From contig JADJHD010000006.1 in the NCBI GenBank assembly GCA_016707705.1, positions 124,001 through 188,000 of the forward strand: DNA of 64,000 bases. The letters run 5' to 3'. The stretch comes from Bacteroidales bacterium. GTDB taxonomy: Bacteria > Bacteroidota > Bacteroidia > Bacteroidales > UBA4417. Below, piece by piece: positions 27,222 through 36,082 of the stretch; within the stretch, counting starts at the first letter, position 1; every line of letters starts with the position of its first letter. The position numbers and the translations under genes are program-made. The notes below the pieces were generated by a model. That model was given only the letters and a program-made list of their open reading frames with translations. It was not told the origin of the DNA and made no database searches.

Positions 27222-27638
27222 TCAATCTTCAATTGCCTCGATGCCTAGCTGTTTCAGTTTTTCCAGATGATCTTTCATTGTCTGCAGCACTTCAGGAGCA
27301 TGTCCCTGCCAATCCCGCACTTCGCCCACAACCCGGATTGCATCCTTGGTACGGTATGATTTTGTAGGATTACCAGGGAATTTCTTATCGGTAAGGTTCG
27401 GGTCATCCTCAAAGGGACCGGTTGGTTCGACTATGTAAATTCTTCCGGGTTCTTCGCCCAATGCTAATTCAGCACCCCAGATCGCGGCATCCATGGTTGC
27501 TGTAAAATAGACGTAGGCTGCCTTTTTTCTCTGTCCGTAATTCGAGCTATAGCCGGGTTCTATCAGGTCACCTGGCTTCAGACTGGCTTTGGTGCCGTGA
27601 CAGTAAAGGGTTTTGTTGTGTATATCGTTGGGTTCCAT
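27222..27638 (-). CDS. arr: Rifampin ADP-ribosyltransferase (Arr)
   Basis: 138 residues from the ATG at 27638; a GTG at 27668 would add ten residues but Arr proteins usually start about here. Arr enzymes transfer ADP-ribose from NAD+ to the C23 hydroxyl of rifamycins and so inactivate them. The family signature is nearly complete: LYCHGTKASLKPGD, AAYVYFTATMDAAIWGAEL, GRIYIVEPTGPFEDDPNLT, KFPGNPTKSYRT, ending GIEAIED. The catalytic triad His19-Tyr49-Asp84 of the mycobacterial enzyme matches His14, Tyr44 and Asp79 here with identical spacing. Neighbours are unrelated small envelope proteins. Arr homologues occur in many environmental genomes, and Arr-2/3 travel in integron cassettes; no attC site was seen next to this copy. 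Confidence 0.93.
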   Translation of the reverse strand: MEPNDIHNKTLYCHGTKASLKPGDLIEPGYSSNYGQRKKAAYVYFTATMDAAIWGAELALGEEPGRIYIVEPTGPFEDDPNLTDKKFPGNPTKSYRTKDAIRVVGEVRDWQGHAPEVLQTMKDHLEKLKQLGIEAIED

Positions 27639-27710
27639 GAAGTTATTCTGTATTAATTTTTTGGCCACCCCAGGTGTTTATTTCACCGACAATCGACGGA
27701 ATGCCGCAAT

Positions 27711-28211
27711 TTACCTGAGATAGAAGGTTCTGGAATACAGCAGCTTTGATTGGGAATATAGTTCCAGTGTCCACAACCCCTTGACAACCTCATTTGGTTC
27801 AGTAAGCGTGTAATTTGTATAGTCATACACATTCACAGGCCTCAGGATTTCATATCTTGTTTCAGAAATGGCTTCACCTTTGTTATTCTTCATTCCCTTT
27901 GGGTATTTCCAAACGGTTGTAATGACATGTGGTTTGTCGGTCCTGCATCTGGTAATAAATTCCACTCCAAACTGTGCACCCAGCTTTGCATCGATTGTAT
28001 CGGTTCTTCTGATAATATTCAATTTATAATCAGTTGTCAGATGTTCTTCCGAAGGAGAATTCTCAAGCTGCTGAGTTGCCAGTATTTTAGCATTGCTTGG
28101 ACCATAGTTGAGTTCCTTGATGGATATGTCAACCGGAGATTGCTTCCGGAGTTTGCAGGAAATCAATCCCAGACAGATTATGATTAGCAGAAAGGTGATG
28201 ATGGATTTCAT
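27711..28211 (-). CDS. DUF3859-like lipoprotein
   Basis: 166 residues. Lipoprotein leader MKSIITFLLIIICLGLISC. The mature part shows the pattern of DUF3859: LNIIRRTDTIDAKLGAQFGV, then a THVWKYPKG-like segment (VITTVWKYPKGMKN) and EVVKGLWTLELYSQSKLL. The biochemical role of that family is unknown. It lies 72 bp from arr in the same direction. Confidence 0.6.
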   Translation of the reverse strand: MKSIITFLLIIICLGLISCKLRKQSPVDISIKELNYGPSNAKILATQQLENSPSEEHLTTDYKLNIIRRTDTIDAKLGAQFGVEFITRCRTDKPHVITTVWKYPKGMKNNKGEAISETRYEILRPVNVYDYTNYTLTEPNEVVKGLWTLELYSQSKLLYSRTFYLR

Positions 28212-28300
28212 TGATTGATTGTTTTAAAATAGCTGAAATTGATCTTGTTAGTGGGTTGCATTTGTTGCTTTATCATATAAGGCCAACTTAAAAGTGAAAA

Positions 28301-28531
28301 TCACCAAAGCCTGATTATAACTGCCAACAATGCTACCAATGTGATTATACCTATTACAACGTTTACAAATGCATGACCATAGTTATCAAAATAATCATCT
28401 GAATTTTCTGGCCCTCTCAGGTATTCATGAAAAGTAAATTTTTGTTTGTTCGCCATTGTTCTCCATATACTGCCGTAAAGCCACCGGACGCTGGCACCTA
28501 TAAAATTATAAAATTCTTTTCTCCAGTTCAT
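28301..28531 (-). CDS. Small membrane protein
   Basis: 76 residues. A soluble N-terminal part (NWRKEFYNFIGASVRWLYG; KFTFHEYLRGPENSDDYFD) is followed by one membrane helix (FVNVVIGIITLVALLAVIIR) near the C-terminus. No family recognised. It is a separate gene between the DUF3859-like and GH43 genes. Confidence 0.6.
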   Translation of the reverse strand: MNWRKEFYNFIGASVRWLYGSIWRTMANKQKFTFHEYLRGPENSDDYFDNYGHAFVNVVIGIITLVALLAVIIRLW

Positions 28532-28654
28532 GGTTTTGCCATTGCTGAATTATTACATAAATCGTCGGCTTTGTTAATGGAATGTGATTCCTGTCTCTAA
28601 TCTGATTCTTTGGGTTTGCAGTTTTTGCAATTGAATATGAGATGCTGTTGCTGA

Positions 28655-30166
28655 TTATTTTACAGGCGTATACGTGAAGTTTTTAAATCTGACGGTACCC
28701 TCACCCATAGAGCAAAGACCCAATCGCAAACTTAAAAACCCTCCAAGAACATTATGATGTATTGCTGATACCTCCAGTGAGTTTTCAATTTTGATCCAAT
28801 TAATTTCGTCTAGGCTGTAAAACATGTCAACGGAGTTGTCAATATTCTTTAAACGAAGATAAACATGCTTGTCCATCACATTCCTCTCAGTAGGGAACTG
28901 CCAGCCCCGTAAATCTGCCAGGATATTTCCACTATCTGCAAGAATGCCGGAATGAGCAATATTGTTATAAAAGAGCACGAGTCCGCCAGTAGCATTGCCT
29001 TCAATAAAAAGTTCGACTTGAGCTATGTAGGAATGATCTGACGGGTTGCACAGGAGAGGGGAACAGTTACTTACCGAATGACCTTTTGTCTTGACGGCTA
29101 TACTGTTCTCAACGAAACTAAATCGATCAGTGTCATATTCACCATAGAATTTCCATTGTGGTTTTAAAACATTTCCGTCAAAACTATCATTTAAAGAATA
29201 ATCTGATTTAGCAGCTATTGCCTTTGGTCTCTTAATCGGCTTATCGGTTTGTATATCTTCAGGTGATTTGAACCAGTTGTCCTTGGTCCATTCCACAGGT
29301 TGGAGCAAGGTTTGTCGCCCCATATTATAATGACCGTTTTCATAGCCATGAAATACCAGCCACCAATTACCATTAGCATCATCGAACAAGGTTCCGTGTC
29401 CTTTCGACCACCATTTCTCGGATTTATCATTGGTCCTGATAATTGGATTGTAAGGTGAATTTTCCCAGGGGCCAAAAGGTGACTTCGAACGAGCCGAAAT
29501 GATCATGTGACTTGTAGCAGGACCGGCAGTACCTCCTTCTGCTGTCGTGAGATAGTAATAATCGCCTCGTTTGATAAGCTTTGGGCCTTCCAGACAAAAA
29601 CACTCAATAGTATAGTCGCGTGGAATTGGCCAGCCATCATATGCTTGCTTTAAATCTCCCGTAACTGAAAGCCCGTCATCTGATAAGGGGACGTATCCTC
29701 CATTGCTGAAATATAAATAGCGTTTGCCATTCTCGTCAGTAAAATGGCCGGGATCAATATTGCCGACATTCAAGTCGATTGGTTCGCTCCAGGGACCGGA
29801 GATAGACTCTGCCGTAACTACATAATTTTTGTTGTTAGCCGGAAAATAAATGTAGTATTTGTTTTTGTATTTAACCAAATCAGGAGCCCAGACTGATCCA
29901 ACATTTTTATGCAAAGCATGGGCTACAGGAGTCCAGTTGATTAAATCCGTTGAATGCCAGATCAGCAAACCCGGATAGCTGTCGAATGATGAATGAACTA
30001 TGTAAAAATCATTGCCATCACGCAATATGCTTGGGTCAGGATAATCGCCAGCAAAGATCGGATTTGAGTAATAGTCAGTACCTTTTTCACTTATGCTCTT
30101 TTGAACTTGAGCATTTGCAAAAATTGCAGATAAAACCAGCAAAGTAAAAATTATTGTCTTCTTCAT
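28655..30166 (-). CDS. GH43-family glycosidase (beta-xylosidase/alpha-L-arabinofuranosidase type)
   Basis: 503 residues. Signal peptide MKKTIIFTLLVLSAIFANAQ. The five-bladed propeller catalytic domain covers ~30-320: base Asp44 in FAGDYPDPSILRDG, WAPDLVKYKNKYYIYF, pKa-tuning Asp138 in GNIDPGHF, and acid Glu193 in CFCLEGPKL. Residues ~330-503 are a beta-sandwich like the C-terminal domain common in GH43 xylosidases (FDGNVLKPQWKFYGEYD; GGFLSLRLGLCSMGEG). The three acidic residues are all present, so activity is expected. The substrate is probably xylo- or arabino-oligosaccharides; subfamily cannot be set by eye. It stands alone, without SusC/D genes nearby. Confidence 0.9.
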   Translation of the reverse strand: MKKTIIFTLLVLSAIFANAQVQKSISEKGTDYYSNPIFAGDYPDPSILRDGNDFYIVHSSFDSYPGLLIWHSTDLINWTPVAHALHKNVGSVWAPDLVKYKNKYYIYFPANNKNYVVTAESISGPWSEPIDLNVGNIDPGHFTDENGKRYLYFSNGGYVPLSDDGLSVTGDLKQAYDGWPIPRDYTIECFCLEGPKLIKRGDYYYLTTAEGGTAGPATSHMIISARSKSPFGPWENSPYNPIIRTNDKSEKWWSKGHGTLFDDANGNWWLVFHGYENGHYNMGRQTLLQPVEWTKDNWFKSPEDIQTDKPIKRPKAIAAKSDYSLNDSFDGNVLKPQWKFYGEYDTDRFSFVENSIAVKTKGHSVSNCSPLLCNPSDHSYIAQVELFIEGNATGGLVLFYNNIAHSGILADSGNILADLRGWQFPTERNVMDKHVYLRLKNIDNSVDMFYSLDEINWIKIENSLEVSAIHHNVLGGFLSLRLGLCSMGEGTVRFKNFTYTPVK

Positions 30167-30343
30167 TCTTGTTGAACTTATTCCTTGAATCCCAATGTAA
30201 ATCTGTGAAAATTTTATCAGTAAAGATGCTATCGCAAAAGACTGTCTTATAGTGTGATGTAATACATTAATCTCAGGATTTTTTCTGTTTAGCCCAGATC
30301 GCTTTGCAGATAGTATTGATGCCGTCTTATTTCATCGGGAATA

Positions 30344-31948
30344 TCAATCCAGATTTTTAACCAGCATTCTTGTAATCATTCTGCCTTTGTAATTGCATTT
30401 CAGCAGATAAATACCAGCGCTGAGTGATTCACATTGAGCTGAGGCATTAAATAAATTACATTCACTAACACCCTTTTTAATTGCAAAGCAACTCATCAGA
30501 ACTCCTGATGAACTGTAAAGCTGGCATCTTGTATCTGTTTCCAGTTGAGATTCAAACCTGATCTGAGTACTTTCACTGATGGGATTTGGAAATATCTCAA
30601 TGCCGGAATACTGTAAGCTTTCCTGAAAGGTGATTCCTGTGGTTCCGTTGTATTCATAGGCTCCCATATCCAAATGTCCGGACCAAATCCTCGGGGCACC
30701 GGCAAGATCTGTTTCAGGTAGCAGCAAGAATACGGGGTCAGGAGTGCCGGCATTAATGCAGGGCGAACCGCTCAGCAGCTGCCATGGAAATAATCCGCTT
30801 CCAATAAACATGGGATCCAGGTTCAGATTGTTCAGGTATTCTCCATGATAACCTTCATGTCCGCCACTTCCTTCAAAGCCGGAGGAATCTCCTTCAATAT
30901 TGCAGTAATAAAAACTTGGAGCAGAGCGGATATCCCAGATATAAACACTGTTCCCGAAGCCATAATTGCCGTAAATAATGGAGTTGTACATTGAGGGTGC
31001 TGCGGAATCATTGCAATAGAATCCGCCCCCGTAAGCGCTGTTGTTTCCGCTGATGGTAAGGTTCGAAAATACCGGGAATGACCGTATGCAGCAGGCTCCA
31101 CCACCAAAGAACAGGGCATTGTTCTCAACAACCAGGTTATTCACCATGGTCTTTGAGGGAGAAGATCTAAGTATTCCGAATCCGCCTCCCAGCGCGCTGA
31201 AATTGCTGTACATTGCATTATTGCTGAACTCGGGATCGCAGTTGTCGAATGATACTGCACCTCCCACGCCGGTTGACGAATTTGAATAGAAGGTGTTATT
31301 GCAGACTTTCGGGGAAGCATTGATCCCGCATATTCCGCCTCCATAGCCGTAAATGGTTCCGGTATTCCCGGAATAGTTATTTCTGAAGCAGCATTCCTCA
31401 ACCGGAATATCTGAATTCCGAAGATAAACCGCTCCCCCGGAATAAAAACTGTAGTTATGGTAGAACAGGCATCTTGAAATCCGCAGCTTGCTGAAATCCT
31501 GAACCTGTATTGCTCCGCCATAACAATTTACTGAGTCCTCGGCTGCCTTTCCGAATTCAAGTCTGTTGTAAAGGAGCAGGGAAGAGTCATTACCGACATC
31601 CGTCGAAATAAACCTGATCCCTGACCAGCCTCCCCGACCTGAAGTCTGGGCGTAAAAATTAGAGGTGTCCCTGATGGTAAAGACTATACTGTCGGCCATT
31701 GTGCCAACGGAACGCAGACAGCCCATCACATCCAGCCTGAAATAGGACTGGAATTCCACCCGGGTGCCGGGTTCAATTATGAGCGTCTGTGAATTGGGAA
31801 TCAGCAGATCTCCGACTACCAGCACCGTATCCACATTCCAGGTTCCGGAAACTTCTCCCGAAACAGTGAGAGAAGTAGCCCGGGACTGCAGGCCTATGAA
31901 TACTGCAAAAACTAAGGGAAGCAAGGAGTTAAGGAGTCTTCGCTTCAT
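30344..31948 (-). CDS. Secreted right-handed beta-helix protein with T9SS sorting domain
   Basis: 534 residues from the ATG at 31948 (MKRRLLNSLLPLVFAVFIGL, a signal peptide); an upstream in-frame start would add 23 unlikely residues. Residues ~100-420 are parallel beta-helix repeats rich in Asn and Gly (SKLRISRCLFYHNYSFYSGG; VEECCFRNNYSGNTG; NNTFYSNSSTGVGGAV), the pattern of pectate-lyase-like or polymorphic outer membrane proteins. Residues ~450-534 are the T9SS domain (IFPNPISESTQIRF ... GIYLLKCNYKGR). No catalytic residues could be assigned. It may bind or degrade polysaccharide. Confidence 0.85.
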   Translation of the reverse strand: MKRRLLNSLLPLVFAVFIGLQSRATSLTVSGEVSGTWNVDTVLVVGDLLIPNSQTLIIEPGTRVEFQSYFRLDVMGCLRSVGTMADSIVFTIRDTSNFYAQTSGRGGWSGIRFISTDVGNDSSLLLYNRLEFGKAAEDSVNCYGGAIQVQDFSKLRISRCLFYHNYSFYSGGAVYLRNSDIPVEECCFRNNYSGNTGTIYGYGGGICGINASPKVCNNTFYSNSSTGVGGAVSFDNCDPEFSNNAMYSNFSALGGGFGILRSSPSKTMVNNLVVENNALFFGGGACCIRSFPVFSNLTISGNNSAYGGGFYCNDSAAPSMYNSIIYGNYGFGNSVYIWDIRSAPSFYYCNIEGDSSGFEGSGGHEGYHGEYLNNLNLDPMFIGSGLFPWQLLSGSPCINAGTPDPVFLLLPETDLAGAPRIWSGHLDMGAYEYNGTTGITFQESLQYSGIEIFPNPISESTQIRFESQLETDTRCQLYSSSGVLMSCFAIKKGVSECNLFNASAQCESLSAGIYLLKCNYKGRMITRMLVKNLD

Positions 31949-31958
31949 TGTACAAGTA

Positions 31959-32771
31959 CTATTTGATGTTTCTTCTCCTGAATTCATAATATCCGGCAAC
32001 AGCCAGCAAGATAGCAACTACTGTCCAAATGGCAAGTGGCATAGAGAAGAATTCCTGCTTTGGTGGTGCGGATGTTGAAAAGTTGAATACAAAAGAGTAG
32101 GGAAATGAGTAGGGATCATATTTTGGCAGCCATTTCAGAACTCCGGGATTGGTGAGGAGTCCGGTAATACCAAGTACAAACAGAATTGCTACAGGTAAAA
32201 TAATCAGACTGGTTCCGATGGAAACGGAAGCTACTACATTTCTCATTTTCAGACTTAGCAGATACTGAATTACAACCATGGCAAGGGTCGACAGGAAGGA
32301 ACGGAAGGTGATGCGAATGAAGTAGGCGTGTTCAAAGGCAGATGTCAATGCGAGTTTTGGAGAGAGCCATGCCAGTAATAGCAATGAAACATAGGCCAGC
32401 GTCATCATCAGTACCCATGCAGAAAGCAGCAGAAGGAGGGAGGCAGCCAGTTTCCCATAGAAAACAGCCCATCTCGGTATTGGCAATGCCAAAAGATGTT
32501 TGAACATAGAATTGCGGTGTTCCATCTGGCAAAAGAAACTAACCATCAGTACGGCGTAGAAGGGTAAAAAGAAGGATGCCAGTCCATTGAAATTATTTAT
32601 AAAGTCGATATTGTCGGGGGTGACGTGGCTTCTTTCTGCGAAATGAAAGAGCATGGAAAGTGTGACCGCCCCCAGAGGGTAAAGCAATGTGAGCCAGAGA
32701 GCGACAGTATTCCTTGCTTTCAGCACTTCCGATTTGATGGCGATCAACAGGAAATTGAAATTATTTCTCAT
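31959..32771 (-). CDS. ABC transporter permease (ABC-2 type)
   Basis: 270 residues with six predicted membrane helices (VALWLTLLYPLGAVTLSMLF; SFFLPFYAVLMVSFFCQME; LAASLLLLLSAWVLMMTL; and three more). It resembles the permeases of BcrA/LtrA-type exporters and lantibiotic immunity (MutG/E-like) systems. Its start overlaps the end of the ATP-binding gene by 4 bp (ATGA type), so the two form one operon. The substrate is unknown. Confidence 0.85.
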   Translation of the reverse strand: MRNNFNFLLIAIKSEVLKARNTVALWLTLLYPLGAVTLSMLFHFAERSHVTPDNIDFINNFNGLASFFLPFYAVLMVSFFCQMEHRNSMFKHLLALPIPRWAVFYGKLAASLLLLLSAWVLMMTLAYVSLLLLAWLSPKLALTSAFEHAYFIRITFRSFLSTLAMVVIQYLLSLKMRNVVASVSIGTSLIILPVAILFVLGITGLLTNPGVLKWLPKYDPYSFPYSFVFNFSTSAPPKQEFFSMPLAIWTVVAILLAVAGYYEFRRRNIK

Positions 32772-33703
32772 GCCTTGCCTCCTTCCTGCAATATCTCCAA
32801 AAATGAACTTTCAAGGTCGTTCTGTTCCTTCTGTACAGTGTAAATGTCAATTCCCTGTTCGAATAGTTTCTTAAGTAATCCAGCGGTTTCTTCCCTGCCA
32901 GGCCATGGAATGCTGATTCCATCCTTACTTGCAAGAAGACTGCCACTTCCAAGAATCTCAAGCGCCTTAACCGCCTGATTACATTGGATTATAAGAGAAT
33001 CCTGTCCTTTGTACCTGCTAACCAGTCCGGACGTATCGCCCTGATAGAGCAGCTTTCCTTTATTGATAACGGCAACATGACTGCAGATTTTTTCAATTTC
33101 GTCGAGGATATGGCTGGAAAGGAAGACCGTGCAGCCTTCCTCAGTATTCAAGCGGTTAATCAGGTTTCTGATTTCAATGATTCCTGAAGGATCCAGTCCG
33201 TTAATGGGTTCATCGAGAATAAGCAGTTCCGGTTTCCCCAGCAGGGCAATTGCCAGACTCAGTCGTTGCTTCATGCCGGTGGAGAATTGTTTCACCGGAC
33301 GATCAGCTTCGTTTTCGAGTCCAACGATATTCAGCACTTCTGCAATCCGGGAGGTTGGAAGCTGACGCAGAAGTCTGGTGATTTCAAGGTTTCTGCGGGC
33401 GCTCAGGTGTTCATATTGGGAAGGAGATTCCACCATGGCTCCGGTTTTCTGCAGGATGGCCATGCTGTTTGAGTGGAATTCCATACCGAAAACATTCACC
33501 ATTCCGGGCTTTACCTGAAGCAGTCCAAGTATGGCCTTGATGGTAGTAGATTTCCCGGCTCCATTGGGCCCCAGGAATCCAAAAATGCTTCCGGACGGTA
33601 CATTGAGATCGAAGCCCTCGAGCACTGGTCTGTTCCCATACGCAAACTTCAGCCCCTGGGTTGAAATCGCGTATTCTGATCGTTTGTTGTTTATTTCTGG
33701 CAT
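32768..33703 (-). CDS. ABC transporter ATP-binding protein (BcrA-like)
   Basis: 311 residues. Walker A GPNGAGKSTT (~41-50), signature FSTGMKQRLSLAIAL, Walker B LLILDEPINGLDPSG, and H-loop SSHILDEIEKI are all intact. The C-terminal ~80 residues are the extension seen in bacitracin/lantibiotic-export ATPases. It precedes and overlaps the permease gene. Together they form a two-component exporter, perhaps for a peptide or lipid-like toxin; this is inference from similarity to the BcrAB group. Confidence 0.9.
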   Translation of the reverse strand: MPEINNKRSEYAISTQGLKFAYGNRPVLEGFDLNVPSGSIFGFLGPNGAGKSTTIKAILGLLQVKPGMVNVFGMEFHSNSMAILQKTGAMVESPSQYEHLSARRNLEITRLLRQLPTSRIAEVLNIVGLENEADRPVKQFSTGMKQRLSLAIALLGKPELLILDEPINGLDPSGIIEIRNLINRLNTEEGCTVFLSSHILDEIEKICSHVAVINKGKLLYQGDTSGLVSRYKGQDSLIIQCNQAVKALEILGSGSLLASKDGISIPWPGREETAGLLKKLFEQGIDIYTVQKEQNDLESSFLEILQEGGKA

Positions 33704-33998
33704 ATAGTTGTTAGCGGGGTTGGTTCGGGGTTCGAATTTTGTGCAGATAGGAAATACTAGAACACTGATGACACAGATGCGACTGATTTACACGGATTTG
33801 AATTGTGCATATTGAAAAACTCTTCGACGAGCTCAGAGTGACAGCTTCGTTCAAGCTTCATTCTCATCCGCCAGCCGACGGACTTCGCTTCGCTGCGCAT
33901 CTCCATCCGCCAGCCGGCGGACTTCGCTTCGCTGCGCATCCTCACATCTCCACATTCCCACATTCCCACATCCTCAAATTACCGAATTCTCAAATTAA
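33704..33998. repeat. Intergenic repeat mosaic 3
   Basis: Contains a TTCGGGGTTCG unit near 33725, an ACACAGATGCGACTGATTTA module (33769-33790), CTCTTCGACGAGCTCAGAGT (about 33820-33840), two copies of CCGCCAGCCGRCGGACTTCG each followed by CTTCGCTGCGCATC (about 33868-33940), and CACATCTCCACATTCCCACA-type units. No gene. Confidence 0.85.
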
Positions 33999-36077
33999 TC
34001 ACTCTTCCAACATCATTCTCGCAATAATCCCGGCCCAGATATAGGTTTTGTTCCAGCCAGCCTGCCGTTTGTCGGGGGAGTAGAATTCCCAGAAGGTGTG
34101 GTCGTTTTTCAGGTGCCAGGACATCTGATCTGTTAGTTTTTCAGTGAGTTGAGATGCAAGCCGATCATATCCATAATCTTTTAGTCCGCGGTAAATGAGA
34201 AACTGCCATTGTACCCAGACCGGACCATTCCAGTAACCCATCGGATTGTAAAAAGAGTCCTTTGCAGATAAGGTTGGTATACCATAGGGACGCCAGAACT
34301 CTTCGGGGTTGTATAGCGACTGAATCAGTTTTGCAGCCTGATCACGGCTTGGGATATTCGCCCACAATGGGAGAAAGCCAACGATTTCCTTGATTTTGAG
34401 ATCGTTCTCTTCCAAAAATTTGAATCCGTTGGTCGAAAGTAGTGTATTATAATAGAAACCTGAGACAGAATCCCATAGTTGTTTGTTTACCCTGCCGGCA
34501 AGTTTCCTTGCCATATCATGCCATTTTCTGGCGTCATCCTCCATTTTCAGGTCACTTGCCATGAAGGAAAGGGAAAGAGCTTCCCTAACCATCATGCTGT
34601 TGAGGTCAGGCCCTTCGAGGTTTTCAGGCTTACTTACCTTATCCCAGGTGGCAACCAGTCCATCGCGCACACATTCCAGGGTTGCATCACCACCCCATTC
34701 ATAAAGTCCGTCTTCATCCTTGTCGCGGTTTTGCATAAACCATCCGTAGAGTTTTCGACCGGATTCATAGGACTCATAAAGGAATTTTGGATCCTTTGTA
34801 AGCTTGTAAATTTCATAGTTGGTATAGGAAAACCATGGTGCTGATGAGGTATTCATGCTGCCGTTTGGAATGGTTTCATCCAGGTACGGTCCAGTCCGGT
34901 AATTGATATATCCATCCGGATGCTGACGTTCCATAAACACCCGCTGTGAATTCATTGCCGCTTTTGGGTCCATATGCATGTAGGCGAGCATGGAAAGGCT
35001 CTCATGAAATACCTGTCCGCCATAACCCCATCCCCATTTGGGCTCCCTGGAGAAAACATAGTAATTGTAGTGACATTTCCCTTCCGGAGGCATGATGCAT
35101 TGTCGCATCAGTGAAAAGGCACTGTAGTATAAACCTAGCTGATCCTTGAGCTTACTGTTGTCTGTCTTGCTGAATGATCTCGGAATTGGAATTTTTGAAT
35201 AGGCCAGTTCATCTGCTTTAATGATTTCATCAAGCCTGACGGACATCAGGTTCTTCTCATTCGATGCTGTTTTTTGAAGGGATTCTGCAGTTCCACCAAT
35301 CCTGAGTACTCTGAATGTTGTGCTTTCTCCAGCCTTGAGAATTATCCTTTTCTGAAAAGCCAATGAGTTTATCAGGGAATCAGCTGAAACAGAGGATAGA
35401 GAAGACTTGCCCAAATTTTCCCTGGTTGGGAAATCTCCAACCAAACCCTGAGAGTCAGATTCAGAACTGAGTATAAACTCGTTGATATAGTCTTCATTAA
35501 AGGGAATCTGATGATCCTTCATCCATCCATCCCGGTTGAGATGATGATTGAAGCGGAAATGTCTGTTGTCAGTAATTGAGGTATTTGTTAAACCCTGACT
35601 GCGATAGAAGTAAGGATAAATAATCACTGATTTTGATTCAGAGCCTGTGTTTGTAAGAGTATATTCGAGGATGCAGGAATTGGAGGAGTAAACGCAAAAA
35701 CTTGCATCTACCTTCAATCCGGAAACCGGCTGGAAACTGGCTTTCATCATGTCGCTGTAGGAAGCTGAAATGACCGGAGGCTTATAGTATTCACCAATGC
35801 CGATAATATTCTGCTGTCCGATGGAAAAGCATAATCCAATTTCACCGCCATCCCGCGATTTCAGTCCGAACGCCTTTTCAGGATCCGTCCACATCAACTC
35901 ATAGGCCTGATCAGTTTTATAGTCGGAACGCTCCGTTGCAGCGGCGTAGGTTGTGAAGATTGGATCGGATACGGAGTATTCAAATCCCTTGAAGATGGAT
36001 TGAGCATTTGCACTCAATTGGAGTAATAGGATGAATGCCGGAATGCAGATAGAGAGAGGAAATATCTTTGGTTTCAT
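33999..36077 (-). CDS. Six-hairpin glycosidase of the MGH1/GH63-like group
   Basis: 692 residues. Signal peptide MKPKIFPLSICIPAFILLLQ ... ANAQ. Residues ~30-290 are a beta-sandwich domain (CILEYTLTNTGSESKSVIIY). Residues ~310-690 are an (alpha/alpha)6 barrel with motifs of mannosylglycerate hydrolase/GH63-type enzymes: PKWGWGYGGQVFHESLSMLA, DGYINYRTGPYLDE, DKDEDGLYEWGGDATLE, MGYWNGPVWVQWQFLIYRGL, HTFWEFYSPDKRQAGWNKTY. An alpha-glucosidase, alpha-mannosidase or related exo-activity is likely. It lies only 5 bp downstream of the 1139-residue gene, so they are co-transcribed. Confidence 0.85.
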   Translation of the reverse strand: MKPKIFPLSICIPAFILLLQLSANAQSIFKGFEYSVSDPIFTTYAAATERSDYKTDQAYELMWTDPEKAFGLKSRDGGEIGLCFSIGQQNIIGIGEYYKPPVISASYSDMMKASFQPVSGLKVDASFCVYSSNSCILEYTLTNTGSESKSVIIYPYFYRSQGLTNTSITDNRHFRFNHHLNRDGWMKDHQIPFNEDYINEFILSSESDSQGLVGDFPTRENLGKSSLSSVSADSLINSLAFQKRIILKAGESTTFRVLRIGGTAESLQKTASNEKNLMSVRLDEIIKADELAYSKIPIPRSFSKTDNSKLKDQLGLYYSAFSLMRQCIMPPEGKCHYNYYVFSREPKWGWGYGGQVFHESLSMLAYMHMDPKAAMNSQRVFMERQHPDGYINYRTGPYLDETIPNGSMNTSSAPWFSYTNYEIYKLTKDPKFLYESYESGRKLYGWFMQNRDKDEDGLYEWGGDATLECVRDGLVATWDKVSKPENLEGPDLNSMMVREALSLSFMASDLKMEDDARKWHDMARKLAGRVNKQLWDSVSGFYYNTLLSTNGFKFLEENDLKIKEIVGFLPLWANIPSRDQAAKLIQSLYNPEEFWRPYGIPTLSAKDSFYNPMGYWNGPVWVQWQFLIYRGLKDYGYDRLASQLTEKLTDQMSWHLKNDHTFWEFYSPDKRQAGWNKTYIWAGIIARMMLEE

Positions 36078-36082
36078 GGAAT

